Assembly (NCBI GenBank): GCA_028289245.1
Contig: JAQGGT010000006.1
Location: forward strand, 332,948 to 396,947
Direction of reading: 5' to 3'
DNA: 64,000 nt
Origin: Candidatus Saccharimonadota bacterium
Lineage (GTDB): Bacteria; Patescibacteriota; Saccharimonadia; Saccharimonadales; UBA4665
A program made the position numbers and the translations under genes. Below are positions 49,919 through 58,687 of the stretch, piece after piece. The stretch's first letter is position 1; each line of letters starts with the position of its first letter. The notes below the pieces were generated by a model, which ran no database searches, was not told the origin of the DNA, and saw only the letters and a list, made by a program, of their open reading frames with translations.

Positions 49919-50577
49919 TGGCCAAGCCCGCTGAACCCCAGCCCATCGCCGACGTCGCGTCCCCCAAAAGCAAGCAAATTCTGGTGACCAGCCGGCCAAT
50001 TTTACACGAACCGCAAGCCACTCCCGATCCAGCTGCCGGCCGAACGATATCAGTTACTGATGACTTACCGCCCAGCGCCGGCAAAATTAATTTACAGCCG
50101 CTCATGGACCGCGTTACGGCGACCGCGCAAGAAGCTGCCGAGGCTAAGTCGCGTACGCCACAGTCCGACGAAGTGGCGTCGGCTGAACCCGTGGCTGAAC
50201 CGGAACCTTCGCCCGAGCCAGCAGCCCCCACTGAACCGAAAAAACCGGAACCACCAAAGCCGGCTGAGCCGGCAGCTGATGAACCAGAGGAGCCTGCCCC
50301 CGAAACCCCCAAGGGCGATGATCAGCTTACCCCCGGCGAAGAAGACAAAGCAGCCGTCAGTAATGATGAGCACGAAATCGCCATTGCCAAGCTCATCGAG
50401 AGCCAGCAATACTTCTTGCCGATCAATACCATGGAGAAGCGCAAAGCCCGCCGTTTTATTGCTCTCGGTGTGGTTTTGATCTTACTGCTTGGAGTGGGTT
50501 GGACCGATATCGCTCTCGATGCGGGCATTATTACGATTAATGGCGTGCAAGCGCCGGTCAAAGTTTTCTCGAAGTAG
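49918..50577 (+). CDS. Pro/Glu-rich protein with C-terminal membrane helix
   Basis: The 219 residues are about 150 of acidic, Pro/Ala/Glu-rich disorder ('EPVAEPEPSPEPAAPTEPKK'), then a conserved-looking 'KLIESQQYFLPINTMEKRKARRF' style segment before a membrane helix (about 186-203) and a short outer tail. It is tail-anchored, mostly cytoplasmic. Function unknown; it is translationally coupled to tpiA. Confidence 0.7.
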   Translation: MAKPAEPQPIADVASPKSKQILVTSRPILHEPQATPDPAAGRTISVTDDLPPSAGKINLQPLMDRVTATAQEAAEAKSRTPQSDEVASAEPVAEPEPSPEPAAPTEPKKPEPPKPAEPAADEPEEPAPETPKGDDQLTPGEEDKAAVSNDEHEIAIAKLIESQQYFLPINTMEKRKARRFIALGVVLILLLGVGWTDIALDAGIITINGVQAPVKVFSK

Positions 50578-50627
50578 GCAGTAGAATTACAACAGACGCG
50601 GAGCACCGCTTTTGCTAAAATTAGAAG

Positions 50628-52808
50628 ATGCCCGAAGACTTACTGACCGGTTTAAACCCAGAACAAGCCCGCGCCGTTGAGACCACGGAGGGACCGCTAC
50701 TCATCCAAGCCGGGGCCGGCTCCGGTAAGACCAAGACGCTTACTCATCGGATTGCCTATCTTATCGCCACTAAACGCGCCACGCCCTACAATATCCTAGC
50801 CGTTACCTTTACCAACAAGGCCGCTAAAGAGATGCGCCAGCGCGTAGCCGAGCTACTCGGGGCCGATGCCAGCCATCGTGGTTTCATGCCGTACATGGGT
50901 ACCTTCCATGGTATTTGCGTCCGCTTACTGCGGCAGGATGGCGAGCACATTGGCGTACCACGGACATTTGTGATTTTCGATGAAGCCGACCGCCAAACGG
51001 CTATCAAGCAAGCTTCCAAGCAGCTAATGCTTGATGAAAAAGCTTTTCCGGCCCGGACGCTCGGCGGCTTAATTAGTAGCGCCAAAAACGACATGATCAC
51101 CGCCGCTGAGTACGCCGGCCAAGCTAACAGCCCGGCCCAAAAGGCCGCCGCCCAGGTGTTTCCGCTCTACGAACGAGCCCTCAAAGAAGCTTCGGCGCTA
51201 GATTTTGATGACCTCATCAACCGCACGGTCTACCTGTTCAAAACCCGCCCCGAGCTACGCGCTAAATGGCAGCAACAGTTCAAATACATCATGATCGACG
51301 AGTATCAAGACACCAATACTGCCCAGTATCAGCTTGTTAAATTATTAACCAATGACGCTAAGAATATCGCCGTCGTGGGAGACGACTGGCAATCGATCTA
51401 TTCGTGGCGCGGCGCTGACTTTCGTAATATCCTCAACTTCGAGCGTGATTATAAAGATTGTACGGTAATTAAGCTCGAGCAAAATTACCGCAGCACCCAA
51501 AATATTCTGAGTGCGGCGCACGATGTTATTACTAAAAATGCCCAGCGCTCCGACAAGCGCCTTTGGACGGACGCCGGTGCCGGCTTTAAAGTGCAACACA
51601 TGCAACTCGACAATGAACGGGCCGAAGGTGAGGGCATTGTCCGGCGGATTCGCAACGGCGTCGACGGTGGCCAGCGTAACTACCGCGATTATGCCGTGTT
51701 ATATCGTACCAACGCTCAGAGCCGATCAATTGAAGAGGCGCTGGTGCACTACAACATCCCCTATCGCATCGTCGGTGGTGTGCGCTTCTACGATCGCAAA
51801 GAAATCAAAGACGTCATCGCCTACTTACGGCTGATCTTCCAACCCGAAGATCGCGTCAGTTTTGAGCGCGTCGTCAATGTACCGGGCCGTGGCGTCGGTG
51901 CCAAATCGATTCAGAACTTCTTTGCCTGGCAGCGTGAAAACAACCTGAGCCTGTTTGTGGCTCTGCAACGGGCCGCCGAATGCTCGGCCGTCACCGCTAA
52001 AGCCCGGGCCAGCCTTAGCGAGTTGGGCGACATTTTAGCCAGCCTGCGGATCGTCATGGAAGACGCCAGCGTCAGCGGCTTGATCGATTCACTGCTCAGG
52101 CGGATTGGTTATCTGTCTTATTTAAGCGACGGCACGCCCCAGGGCGAAGCCCGCCAGGAGAACGTCAAAGAACTGCTGAGCGTCGCTCAAGAATATCAGG
52201 ACATGGGGCTGGAAGGCTTCTTGGAAGAAGTCGCTCTGGTCAGTGATCTCGATAGTGCTAACTTTGATGGCGACGCCGTCACACTGATGACGCTACACGC
52301 CGCCAAGGGCCTAGAGTTCCCGGTGGTATTTATGGCCGGCATGGAAGAATCGATCTTTCCGCACTCCCGCGCTCTGTATGATCAGTCGGAAATGGAAGAA
52401 GAGCGTCGGCTGTGCTACGTTGGCATGACCCGCGCCCGTGAGGAGCTGTATATGCTCTCGACCACTAGCCGTATGCTCTACGGCGGCGTGCAGCACAACC
52501 CGCCGAGCCGCTTCCTGAGCGAGATGGACGGTGATTACGTTGCCGCCTCCAGCGAGTCAAGCTATGGCTACAGCAATTCGACGCCCAGCTACGACCAAGA
52601 GTGGCAGCCATCCACCAAAACGCCGGCCATCGATACGGAACCGCGCTATGTGCCGGAACTAAACGAGGGCGACGCCGTCAAACACCAGACCTTCGGCATT
52701 GGTACGGTCCTAGAAATGGACGGTGATACGGCCGTGGTCTACTTTAAAGGCAAGGGCGCTCGCAAGCTCAACACCGCCTTTGCGCCCCTCGAAAAGCTGG
52801 AGCAATGA
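50628..52808 (+). CDS. pcrA: UvrD/PcrA-type 3'-5' DNA helicase
   Basis: A superfamily 1A helicase of 726 residues for DNA repair and replication-fork maintenance: Q motif 'LNPEQARAV', Walker A GAGSGKT (29-35), 'FTNKAAKEM', Walker B 'MIDEYQDTN', 'VVGDDWQSIYSWRGA', 'LEQNYRST', 'TLHAAKGLEFPVVFM' and 'CYVGMTRARE'. The C-terminal tail resembles the PcrA tudor-like element ('GDAVKHQTFGIGTVLEMDGD'). ATG follows TGC-TAAAAT (50613-50621) by 6 nt (leaderless). It overlaps the NUDIX gene by ATGA. Confidence 0.95.
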   Translation: MPEDLLTGLNPEQARAVETTEGPLLIQAGAGSGKTKTLTHRIAYLIATKRATPYNILAVTFTNKAAKEMRQRVAELLGADASHRGFMPYMGTFHGICVRLLRQDGEHIGVPRTFVIFDEADRQTAIKQASKQLMLDEKAFPARTLGGLISSAKNDMITAAEYAGQANSPAQKAAAQVFPLYERALKEASALDFDDLINRTVYLFKTRPELRAKWQQQFKYIMIDEYQDTNTAQYQLVKLLTNDAKNIAVVGDDWQSIYSWRGADFRNILNFERDYKDCTVIKLEQNYRSTQNILSAAHDVITKNAQRSDKRLWTDAGAGFKVQHMQLDNERAEGEGIVRRIRNGVDGGQRNYRDYAVLYRTNAQSRSIEEALVHYNIPYRIVGGVRFYDRKEIKDVIAYLRLIFQPEDRVSFERVVNVPGRGVGAKSIQNFFAWQRENNLSLFVALQRAAECSAVTAKARASLSELGDILASLRIVMEDASVSGLIDSLLRRIGYLSYLSDGTPQGEARQENVKELLSVAQEYQDMGLEGFLEEVALVSDLDSANFDGDAVTLMTLHAAKGLEFPVVFMAGMEESIFPHSRALYDQSEMEEERRLCYVGMTRAREELYMLSTTSRMLYGGVQHNPPSRFLSEMDGDYVAASSESSYGYSNSTPSYDQEWQPSTKTPAIDTEPRYVPELNEGDAVKHQTFGIGTVLEMDGDTAVVYFKGKGARKLNTAFAPLEKLEQ

Positions 52809-53257
52809 TCTGGCGGCTGCTGGGCCGCGGATTATATTATCTCGGCTATCCGGCGCTGTATATTTATCTACGCGGTTCGCGCCGCACGCGCCTGATGGTA
52901 CTTCACGACCGCAAACTATTGGTGACAAAAACCTGGCTGGGCAACGGGCAATGGTCGTTGCCCGGTGGCGGGTTGCACCGCGGTGAAGATCCGGCACTCG
53001 GGGCCAGCCGCGAATTGTATGAAGAGACGGGCATCCGGGCTTCGCCGGAGCGGCTACGGTTTATTGGCCACTATAAATATGCTGGTCAAGGCTTTCGGTT
53101 TGAGTACGACTTGTACGCCGTGGCTATTAAGCAGGCGCCAGATCTGCGGGCCCAGCCAATCGAGATTGCCGACCTGGCCTGGCTGAGCCGCCGTGAGCTG
53201 GCTGCCGAGCCGTTAGCGCCCGACGTCGCCGCCGCTGTCGCCGCCTGGCAGCCCTAG
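52805..53257 (+). CDS. NUDIX hydrolase
   Basis: This 150-residue protein has an N-terminal hydrophobic/amphipathic segment and a canonical NUDIX box, from 'LPGGGLHRGEDP' through 'RELYEETGI' (G-x5-E replaced by D at one position, REx2EExG intact). Substrate unknown; housekeeping or nucleotide sanitising is likely given its coupling with the repair helicase (ATGA overlap). Confidence 0.85.
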   Translation: MIWRLLGRGLYYLGYPALYIYLRGSRRTRLMVLHDRKLLVTKTWLGNGQWSLPGGGLHRGEDPALGASRELYEETGIRASPERLRFIGHYKYAGQGFRFEYDLYAVAIKQAPDLRAQPIEIADLAWLSRRELAAEPLAPDVAAAVAAWQP

Positions 53258-53343
53258 GCCGATTTTGCTATACTTAACCCTAGCCAACAGGGAAGACTAG
53301 CTGAGCGCTCGCTCCGCCGTGATGATACCTTCGGCTCAAGCCT

Positions 53344-54633
53344 ATGCGAAAAAAAGTCTCTCGAGTTCCTAAGCTGCCCGTCAAACGGATCAAGCTGCGT
53401 AATAAGCGCGTCGCCCGATCCAAACTGACCGGCTGGCATCCTGCGGTCATTCCGCTGTTTACCTTTGCCGTTTTGCTGGCGCTGACTGGTATTATTGCCG
53501 CCTTTATTATCGTTTCTAGCGGTGACAAACCGCACCCCCTCGATGCCCATGTGGTAATCATCTCGCACGATAAAAGCCAGCAGGTCGTGCCCAGCCGTGA
53601 TCGCACCGTTGGCGAGCTGCTCAAGCATCTCGACATCGACCTTGGCGAGGGCGATCGCGTGGAGCCGGCGCTCAGCGCCCCGATCAAACAAGATGATTTC
53701 CGTATCAACATTTACCGGGCCGTGCCGGTGCAAGTCGTCGATGGCGTTTCCAAGACGACAACCTTCAGTGCTGCCACTACTGCTCGTACCGTCGCTGCCC
53801 AGGCTCACACCACCGTGTACCCAGAAGACACTGTTTCGGTCGCTCCGGTCGAAGATTTTATCAAAAGCGGCGCCATCGGTGAACAGGTGACTATCAACCG
53901 GGCCACGCCAGTGAACCTGAACTTATACGGCACGCCGCTAGCCCTACGCACCCAGGCCAAAACCGTGGCCGATCTCATCGCCCAGCAACACATCAAACTG
54001 GCTACCAGCGACCAAATTACGCCAGCTCCCACTACCCCACTGACGCCTGAAACCCAGGTTTTCGTCACCCGCAATGGCGTCAAGGTGGAGTCCGTCAGCG
54101 AAAATATTCCGACCCCGATCCAACAGATCCAGGACCCCACGCTGGCCTACGGTACCAGCGCCATCCGTCAACAGGGTTCACCAGGCCAGAAAGTCACCAC
54201 CTACCAAGATACCCTGCGTAATAACGTCGTCGTAGGCCGGACCGTGCTACAAACCGTTGTTACCCAGCAACCGGTTACCCAAATCGAAGTCGTCGGTACC
54301 AGCCTCAGCGGTATCAAAGGCGACATGGCGTTGGCCGGCATCGCCGCCTCAGATTACACCTATGCCGACTATATCATCAGCCACGAGTCCGGGTGGTGTC
54401 CCACCAAAGCCCAAGGTGAGTACGGCGGCTGCCCGGTCTACTCGGGTTCTGTGCCGAGCTACGGCGGCTATGGCCTCTGTCAATCAACCCCCGGCTCCAA
54501 AATGGCTAGCGCCGGTGGCGATTGGGCTACCAACCCCGTCACCCAACTCCGCTGGTGTTCCGGTTACGCCATTGGCCGCTATGGTAGCTGGGCTGCGGCC
54601 TATAACCACTGGGTAGCCAACCATAACTGGTAG
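53344..54633 (+). CDS. RpfB/YabE-like cell-wall hydrolase (DUF348-G5-lysozyme-like)
   Basis: This 429-residue protein has a basic cytoplasmic N-terminus, a membrane anchor (about 40-60), DUF348 ubiquitin-like repeats (about 65-245), a G5 domain (about 250-325: 'PTPIQQIQDPTLAYGTSAIR', 'GQKVTTYQDTL') and a C-terminal domain 'DYIISHESGWCPTKAQGE...GGYGLCQSTP' with a likely catalytic Glu, as in transglycosylases/Rpf. It would cleave peptidoglycan during growth. The neighbouring rsmA matches the rpfB/yabE-rsmA order of Actinobacteria and Firmicutes. TATACT at 53269-53274 gives a roughly 65-nt leader. Confidence 0.82.
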   Translation: MRKKVSRVPKLPVKRIKLRNKRVARSKLTGWHPAVIPLFTFAVLLALTGIIAAFIIVSSGDKPHPLDAHVVIISHDKSQQVVPSRDRTVGELLKHLDIDLGEGDRVEPALSAPIKQDDFRINIYRAVPVQVVDGVSKTTTFSAATTARTVAAQAHTTVYPEDTVSVAPVEDFIKSGAIGEQVTINRATPVNLNLYGTPLALRTQAKTVADLIAQQHIKLATSDQITPAPTTPLTPETQVFVTRNGVKVESVSENIPTPIQQIQDPTLAYGTSAIRQQGSPGQKVTTYQDTLRNNVVVGRTVLQTVVTQQPVTQIEVVGTSLSGIKGDMALAGIAASDYTYADYIISHESGWCPTKAQGEYGGCPVYSGSVPSYGGYGLCQSTPGSKMASAGGDWATNPVTQLRWCSGYAIGRYGSWAAAYNHWVANHNW

Positions 54634-54685
54634 TGCTTGCAAGAGTCTCTAAAATAGTTAAAAATAGCAGAAATAAGGAGCCCCC

Positions 54686-55156
54686 ATGCCACCAATTGAA
54701 GCCAATAACTGGAACCAGTTACCAGCCGCTACTCTCGAAGAACGCGAGCAGCAAGCTCGGCTGACTCTCGACGGTATCGTTGCCTACCAACAAATGCGTG
54801 ACATTTTGCCGCGCCGTAAGCGCCGCATCATGCATCTCAATTCGCCAGCCTCTCATGTTACAACCAATGATGGCCTCGCCGTTACCACGACGAAGTTTTG
54901 GCTACGCCGCGCCAACAAACAAGAGACTGAGCCAATTAGCTTAGTAGTCCAGACGATCGACAGTGGCACAACCGGCTGTGACTATGAATCCGGGCCGACA
55001 GTCATGGCTACCATCGACGCGCTCGGCTGTTTTGTCGGTGGCAAAGCAATGGAACTCAGTCTTTCGCAACAGGTTGCGGCCATGGAACAAGTGCTCGAGA
55101 CGCTGCCAATTATTCGTGGTGAAGCGCCTGTCGACGTAACGGTAGAGTCGGCGTAG
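54686..55156 (+). CDS. soluble protein of unknown function between rpfB-like and rsmA
   Basis: The 156 residues start MPPIEANNWNQLPAATLEER, are mostly alpha/beta, and contain 'SGTTGCDYESGPTVMATIDA'. No family is recognised. AAGGAGCCCCC precedes the ATG. Its stop is 8 bp before the rsmA start, so both are on one transcript. Confidence 0.6.
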   Translation: MPPIEANNWNQLPAATLEEREQQARLTLDGIVAYQQMRDILPRRKRRIMHLNSPASHVTTNDGLAVTTTKFWLRRANKQETEPISLVVQTIDSGTTGCDYESGPTVMATIDALGCFVGGKAMELSLSQQVAAMEQVLETLPIIRGEAPVDVTVESA

Positions 55157-55164
55157 TAGCAGTA

Positions 55165-55968
55165 GTGCCAGATCTCCCGCATGCCAAAAAATCACTCGGC
55201 CAGCACTGGCTGCGCGACGAAACCGCCCTGGCGGCGATGTGTGACGCGGCCTCGGTGGTTACGGGCGATTTCGTCCTAGAAATCGGGCCTGGCGCCGGCA
55301 CGCTCACCCAGCAGCTGCTCGCCCGCGGCGCTGAAGTCCGGGCCCTAGAGTTTGACGCCGACCTGATCCCGGCATTACAGATTAGCTTTCATACGCACCT
55401 AGCCAGTGGTCAAATGACACTAGAGCAGGGCGACATCCGCACTTATGACTTTAGCCTATTGCCACCTAGCTATAAAATTGTGGCCAATATCCCTTATTAT
55501 CTCACCAGCAACCTGATTCAGCTCCTCAGTGAAAGCTCTAACCCACCGAGCGTAGCCGCGCTCTTGGTTCAAAAGGAAGTTGCCGAGCGAGTAGTAGCCG
55601 AGCCCGGTCGGATGTCGCTACTCAGCGTCACCGCCCAATTTTACTGGCAGGCGACCCTTGGTAGGCTAGTGCCGGCCGAGTTGTTTATGCCGCCGCCCAA
55701 AGTTGACTCGCAGATTTTGGTACTCAGCCGCCGCCCCAGCCTGATGCTACCGGATGGTGAAGTCAAAGCCTTCTTCCGACTCGTTAAGGCGGGCTATAGC
55801 CAGCGTCGCAAAACCCTGCTCAATAGCCTGAGTGGCGGCTTGCGTACAGAAAAAGACTTGATCAAAGCCATGTGCGCCAGCGCTGAAGTTGATCCCGCCC
55901 GACGGGCGCAGACCTTATCGCTTGAAGAGTGGCATAACCTCTACCTCGTCACTTCGCTACATACTTAG
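55165..55968 (+). CDS. rsmA: 16S rRNA (adenine1518/1519-N6)-dimethyltransferase
   Basis: RsmA/KsgA dimethylates two adenosines in helix 45 of 16S rRNA during late 30S assembly. The 267-residue protein has 'SLGQHWLRDETALAAM', the SAM motif 'VLEIGPGAGTLTQQLL', 'LEFDADLIPAL' and the catalytic 'VANIPYYLTSNLIQLL', with a helical C-terminal domain ('YSQRRKTLLNSLSGG'). It starts at GTG 55165. Confidence 0.95.
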   Translation: MPDLPHAKKSLGQHWLRDETALAAMCDAASVVTGDFVLEIGPGAGTLTQQLLARGAEVRALEFDADLIPALQISFHTHLASGQMTLEQGDIRTYDFSLLPPSYKIVANIPYYLTSNLIQLLSESSNPPSVAALLVQKEVAERVVAEPGRMSLLSVTAQFYWQATLGRLVPAELFMPPPKVDSQILVLSRRPSLMLPDGEVKAFFRLVKAGYSQRRKTLLNSLSGGLRTEKDLIKAMCASAEVDPARRAQTLSLEEWHNLYLVTSLHT

Positions 55969-56000
55969 CACGTTAAGTAATACTGCTAAATAAGCTTGAC

Positions 56001-56510
56001 GTGTTAATGATTGAGACGGACAATGATGCTATGGAAGATATAGCTGATCTCTACGCCCAGCTTGGGCATCTAGCCGCCGTTATCGACAAGCAAGCCGAGC
56101 AGCTCCTGCAAGAGCAGCTCGGCATCGGCACCAGCCAGTACCGCATCTTGGCCGAGTTGTCGGCAGAAACTGGTACCAAACAGCGCAAACTGGCCCAAAA
56201 CTTGGGACAAACCGAAGCCAGCATTAGCCGTCAGATAAAACTTTTGGCTGAGAAAAACTTAGCTATGGCTCGCCAAAACCGCTCAAGTAAGCGTGAGCAG
56301 CTGGTCTTGTTAACTGGCAAGGGTGTCAAACTGACCGAAGCCGCCAAGACCATTTTAGAGACTGCCGCGCGGGAAGATGCTGATCCGATCAAGCCACGTC
56401 ACCTGCAGCACCTCAAGGAGGGCCTAGACGAGCTGCATGCCAGCCTCTGTCAGCCCGGCCGCACCGGGGCCTGTGATCATTTTATGAGCATAAACACTAG
56501 CATTTCTTGA
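56001..56510 (+). CDS. MarR-family transcriptional regulator
   Basis: About 169 residues with a winged helix-turn-helix ('TSQYRILAELSAETGTKQRK', 'LGQTEASISRQIKLLAEKNL') and flanking dimerisation helices. Ligand and targets unknown. GTG 56001 follows TGC-TAAATA (55984-55992) by 8 nt and would be leaderless; ATG 56007 is the alternative. It lies immediately before ssrA, whose promoter overlaps its 3' end. Confidence 0.82.
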   Translation: MLMIETDNDAMEDIADLYAQLGHLAAVIDKQAEQLLQEQLGIGTSQYRILAELSAETGTKQRKLAQNLGQTEASISRQIKLLAEKNLAMARQNRSSKREQLVLLTGKGVKLTEAAKTILETAAREDADPIKPRHLQHLKEGLDELHASLCQPGRTGACDHFMSINTSIS

Positions 56511-56517
56511 GTAAAAG

Positions 56518-56526
56518 TGCTATAAT
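56518..56526 (+). promoter_or_regulatory. ssrA promoter
   Basis: TGC-TATAAT (56518-56526), a consensus extended -10. The start near 56533 leaves a leader of about 36 nt before the mature tmRNA, with the hairpin GGGTA-ACGG-TACCC (56541-56554), to be removed by 5' processing. Confidence 0.75.
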
Positions 56527-56568
56527 TAAGTTAACCAATAGGGTAACGGTACCCTAACGGTCACCTAC

Positions 56569-56965
56569 GGGGCTGAAGTTTAAGCTCGACGTTGGACTTT
56601 ATCGGTTAGATCAGCAGGTCGCTTGTCAGCGCATAGACAAACCCTTTTAGATGCAAATCTCAAAGATCGCGTTGCGACTATCTCCGACCTCGTTAAGAGC
56701 CTCGGCGCTAGTTTCAACAACGCACCAGTTCTAGTTTAATTACTAGATCCGTGTCGCGCGTGACGCCAGATACCGCAAAGACACGCTATATCTTCTGGAC
56801 GCTCAGCTAGCATTGTCCACGCTAACTGCTAAGACCAGGATTGCTGCAGTGGGATGTTTGTTCGCTTCGATACTCACTGCCTAAGACAGCAAAACGAACT
56901 ATGCCTGTAGACGACTAACCAAGATAAACCGGCGGACCCGGTTGCAATCACCGGCAGCTCCTCCA
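56569..56965 (+). ncRNA. ssrA: transfer-messenger RNA (tmRNA)
   Basis: tmRNA rescues stalled ribosomes and tags the nascent chain. The 5' GGGGCTG pairs with 3' CAGCTCC, followed by UCCA; T-stem CCGGT/ACCGG with loop TGCAATC. The resume codon GCA (56653-56655) lies after TTTTAGAT, as in E. coli TAGTC-GCA. The open tag frame runs 28 codons to TAA 56737-56739, starting ANLKDR and ending NNAPVLV, unlike the usual ALAA end. Total about 397 nt, with pseudoknot-rich sequence after the tag. Confidence 0.93.
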
Positions 56966-56999
56966 AAAAAGGCTTTCGACTTTGTCGAAGGCCTTTTTT
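56965..56999 (+). terminator. ssrA terminator
   Basis: AAAAAAGGCTTTCGAC (56965-56980) pairs with GTCGAAGGCCTTTTTT (56984-56999). The first A of the stem is the A of the tmRNA CCA, as with the two tRNA terminators. Confidence 0.9.
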
Positions 57000-57057
57000 A
57001 TACGGCAAATTTTGATTAGTTAATATTTATTTAATATGGGCAGTCTATGCTTGAATC

Positions 57058-57519
57058 ATGTCGCATGAAAATGAAAGTTTACTGCTAGAGCACGCCAAAG
57101 ACATGTACCATACCAGATTAAATTCGCTGAGTAATCTTATCGCTCGCGGGAGCTTAATGCTGGCAATTAATGGCATTCTGATTAGTATCACCACTGATAT
57201 CTCTTGGTGGGGCGATACGCATTTCAATATTATTTTTAAGGTTCTATTTGTGGTATTCGCGCTTGGATCCGCGACTGCCTCAATGATGGCTTGCTCGATC
57301 AAAAAAGTACCGCTTTTCGACGTGAGCGCTGCACGCCGGAATGCTGGCCGAAGCCCATCGCTCGCGCACTACACCGACAGTTTGCTAAATTTTTACGAAA
57401 AATCCTATAAGAAAATTAATACAACATATAGCAGCTCTACCCAGAAATTAACGTGGAGCTACCTCTATAGCGCTGGGCAGGTAATCTGCTTTTGTGTGTC
57501 GCTAGTGTTAAAACGATAG
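57058..57519 (+). CDS. membrane protein resembling Pycsar effector (PycTM/SLATT-like)
   Basis: This 153-residue protein has an N-terminal helix, membrane segments near 28-46 and 60-80, a polar helical stretch (100-130) and a last membrane segment (133-150). 'LSNLIARGSLMLAINGILISI' and the overall layout resemble PycTM/SLATT membrane effectors of cyclic-nucleotide defence systems. No cyclase is adjacent, so the resemblance may be structural only. TATGCT (57046-57051) lies 6 nt before the ATG. It is inserted directly after ssrA. Confidence 0.5.
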   Translation: MSHENESLLLEHAKDMYHTRLNSLSNLIARGSLMLAINGILISITTDISWWGDTHFNIIFKVLFVVFALGSATASMMACSIKKVPLFDVSAARRNAGRSPSLAHYTDSLLNFYEKSYKKINTTYSSSTQKLTWSYLYSAGQVICFCVSLVLKR

Positions 57520-57529
57520 GAGTATAATT

Positions 57530-57643
57530 ATGGGTATGAGCGATAAGCCTAAAACTACGAAACCTAAGCCTACCTTGGAGCCGATTGTAGACTATCAGCC
57601 GTTAGGTTTAGTGAATCCTTTGAAGTTATTTAAGCGTAAATAG
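57530..57643 (+). CDS. 37-aa small protein downstream of the PycTM-like gene
   Basis: The ATG at 57530 has AGGAG overlapping the previous stop region (ATAGGAGTATAATT-ATG). It encodes MGMSDKPKTTKPKPTLEPIV... ending in a basic tail (LKLFKRK). A second ATG lies two codons in. It is Pro/Lys/Thr-rich with no motif. The tight spacing suggests a coupled partner of the membrane protein. Confidence 0.5.
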   Translation: MGMSDKPKTTKPKPTLEPIVDYQPLGLVNPLKLFKRK

Positions 57644-57684
57644 CTATCTAACTTCTAACTTCAATATTTGGGTGATAAGTGAAT

Positions 57685-58623
57685 TGTTAGTGTGACCTGT
57701 GGTGCCGAGAGGGGGCAGAGCAGTTGCCTGCAAGCACCCCTCTCGGCCAGGTGGATCACTTCTCTGCGTACTCGCGGCAGACCTGGATCAGGTTCTTGAG
57801 TTGTTCTTCGGCACGAGCAACATCTTCGACGTCGGGTCCGAAGATCGGATCGTGCAGCAGGCGCTTCCCAGGTGAATGGATGGCAGACTTGCCAGCCGGG
57901 TTCAGAACTTCGAACTTCCATTCCTGGGCCATGCGGCGGTGTCCGGGCAGCTTGGCGATGCCAATCCAGCCGTCTTGTTCGATCCGAGCGAACTCTTCCC
58001 ACTTGGGAGGAGGTGGCTTGGTGTAGGACTTGACGACTGCGCCGTCGATCTCGATCAGCTTCTCTTCCAGCAACGCGTACATGTCCTCCCAGAGGTGGCC
58101 CATGTAGATGTCGGTGATGGCCGCCAGCGTCTGCAGGTAGAAGTAACCACCATAGAACGCCGCGCCGCCACCATCTTCGAGCCACTCACCGGCCTGACCC
58201 TTTTCGATCAGATCGAGGGTGATCTCGCGGATGCAGCTACTGAACATGCCAAACTTTTCTGGCTGGTTCAGGAACCGCTCGGCGTACTCCTCACGGAGTT
58301 CAAGGTGGCGCAGACGCAGGGCGGCTTGGCGCTTGAGGCACTTCCGTCCGCCATCGAGGCCGACCGCGCCGAACTTGTCGTGGATCTGCCAGCCGACGCC
58401 TTCGGTGAAGTCACACTCGCACTTGAGCTCGCGGCCGGTGAAGGGTTCGCCTTCGCGGCCGCTGCCGACGAAACTCATCCAGGCGGTTTCGTGACCGTCG
58501 ATGACGATCGAACGAAGCACGTCGTATTGCACGTCAGAACGGTAGTGCTCGTAGTAGTGGGGCAACAGGTCGGCAATCATGCTCACAGCTCCTTGGTATG
58601 GGAAGGTACGGGTCACACTAACA
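57685..58623. repeat. 13-bp perfect inverted repeats flanking the 57756-58580 gene
   Basis: TGTTAGTGTGACC (57685-57697) and GGTCACACTAACA (58611-58623) are exact inverted copies bracketing one gene. Next to the left copy lies a long hairpin (GCCGAGAGGGGGC ... GCACCCCTCTCGGC, about 57713-57753). No target duplication is obvious. They may be cassette ends, or a regulator-binding site at the promoter with a copy at the 3' end. Confidence 0.6.
57756..58580 (-). CDS. soluble protein, unknown function, probably acquired (274 aa)
   Basis: It begins MIADLLPHYYEHYRSDVQYD and is rich in aromatic and acidic residues, with 'CECDFTEGVGWQIHDKFGAV' and 'GGGAAFYGGYFYLQTLAAIT'. No membrane segment or signal peptide is present and no family is recognised. 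ATG 58580 has AAGGAGCTGTGAGC upstream, so an earlier in-frame ATG is rejected. It is bracketed by 13-bp inverted repeats and lies in the ssrA-adjacent accessory block. Confidence 0.6.
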   Translation of the reverse strand: MIADLLPHYYEHYRSDVQYDVLRSIVIDGHETAWMSFVGSGREGEPFTGRELKCECDFTEGVGWQIHDKFGAVGLDGGRKCLKRQAALRLRHLELREEYAERFLNQPEKFGMFSSCIREITLDLIEKGQAGEWLEDGGGAAFYGGYFYLQTLAAITDIYMGHLWEDMYALLEEKLIEIDGAVVKSYTKPPPPKWEEFARIEQDGWIGIAKLPGHRRMAQEWKFEVLNPAGKSAIHSPGKRLLHDPIFGPDVEDVARAEEQLKNLIQVCREYAEK

Positions 58624-58687
58624 GATGTAGAATATAATAAAGCAGCAATTATTACAAACTCGCGTAAGGAGGCTTACGTAGTCGCAC

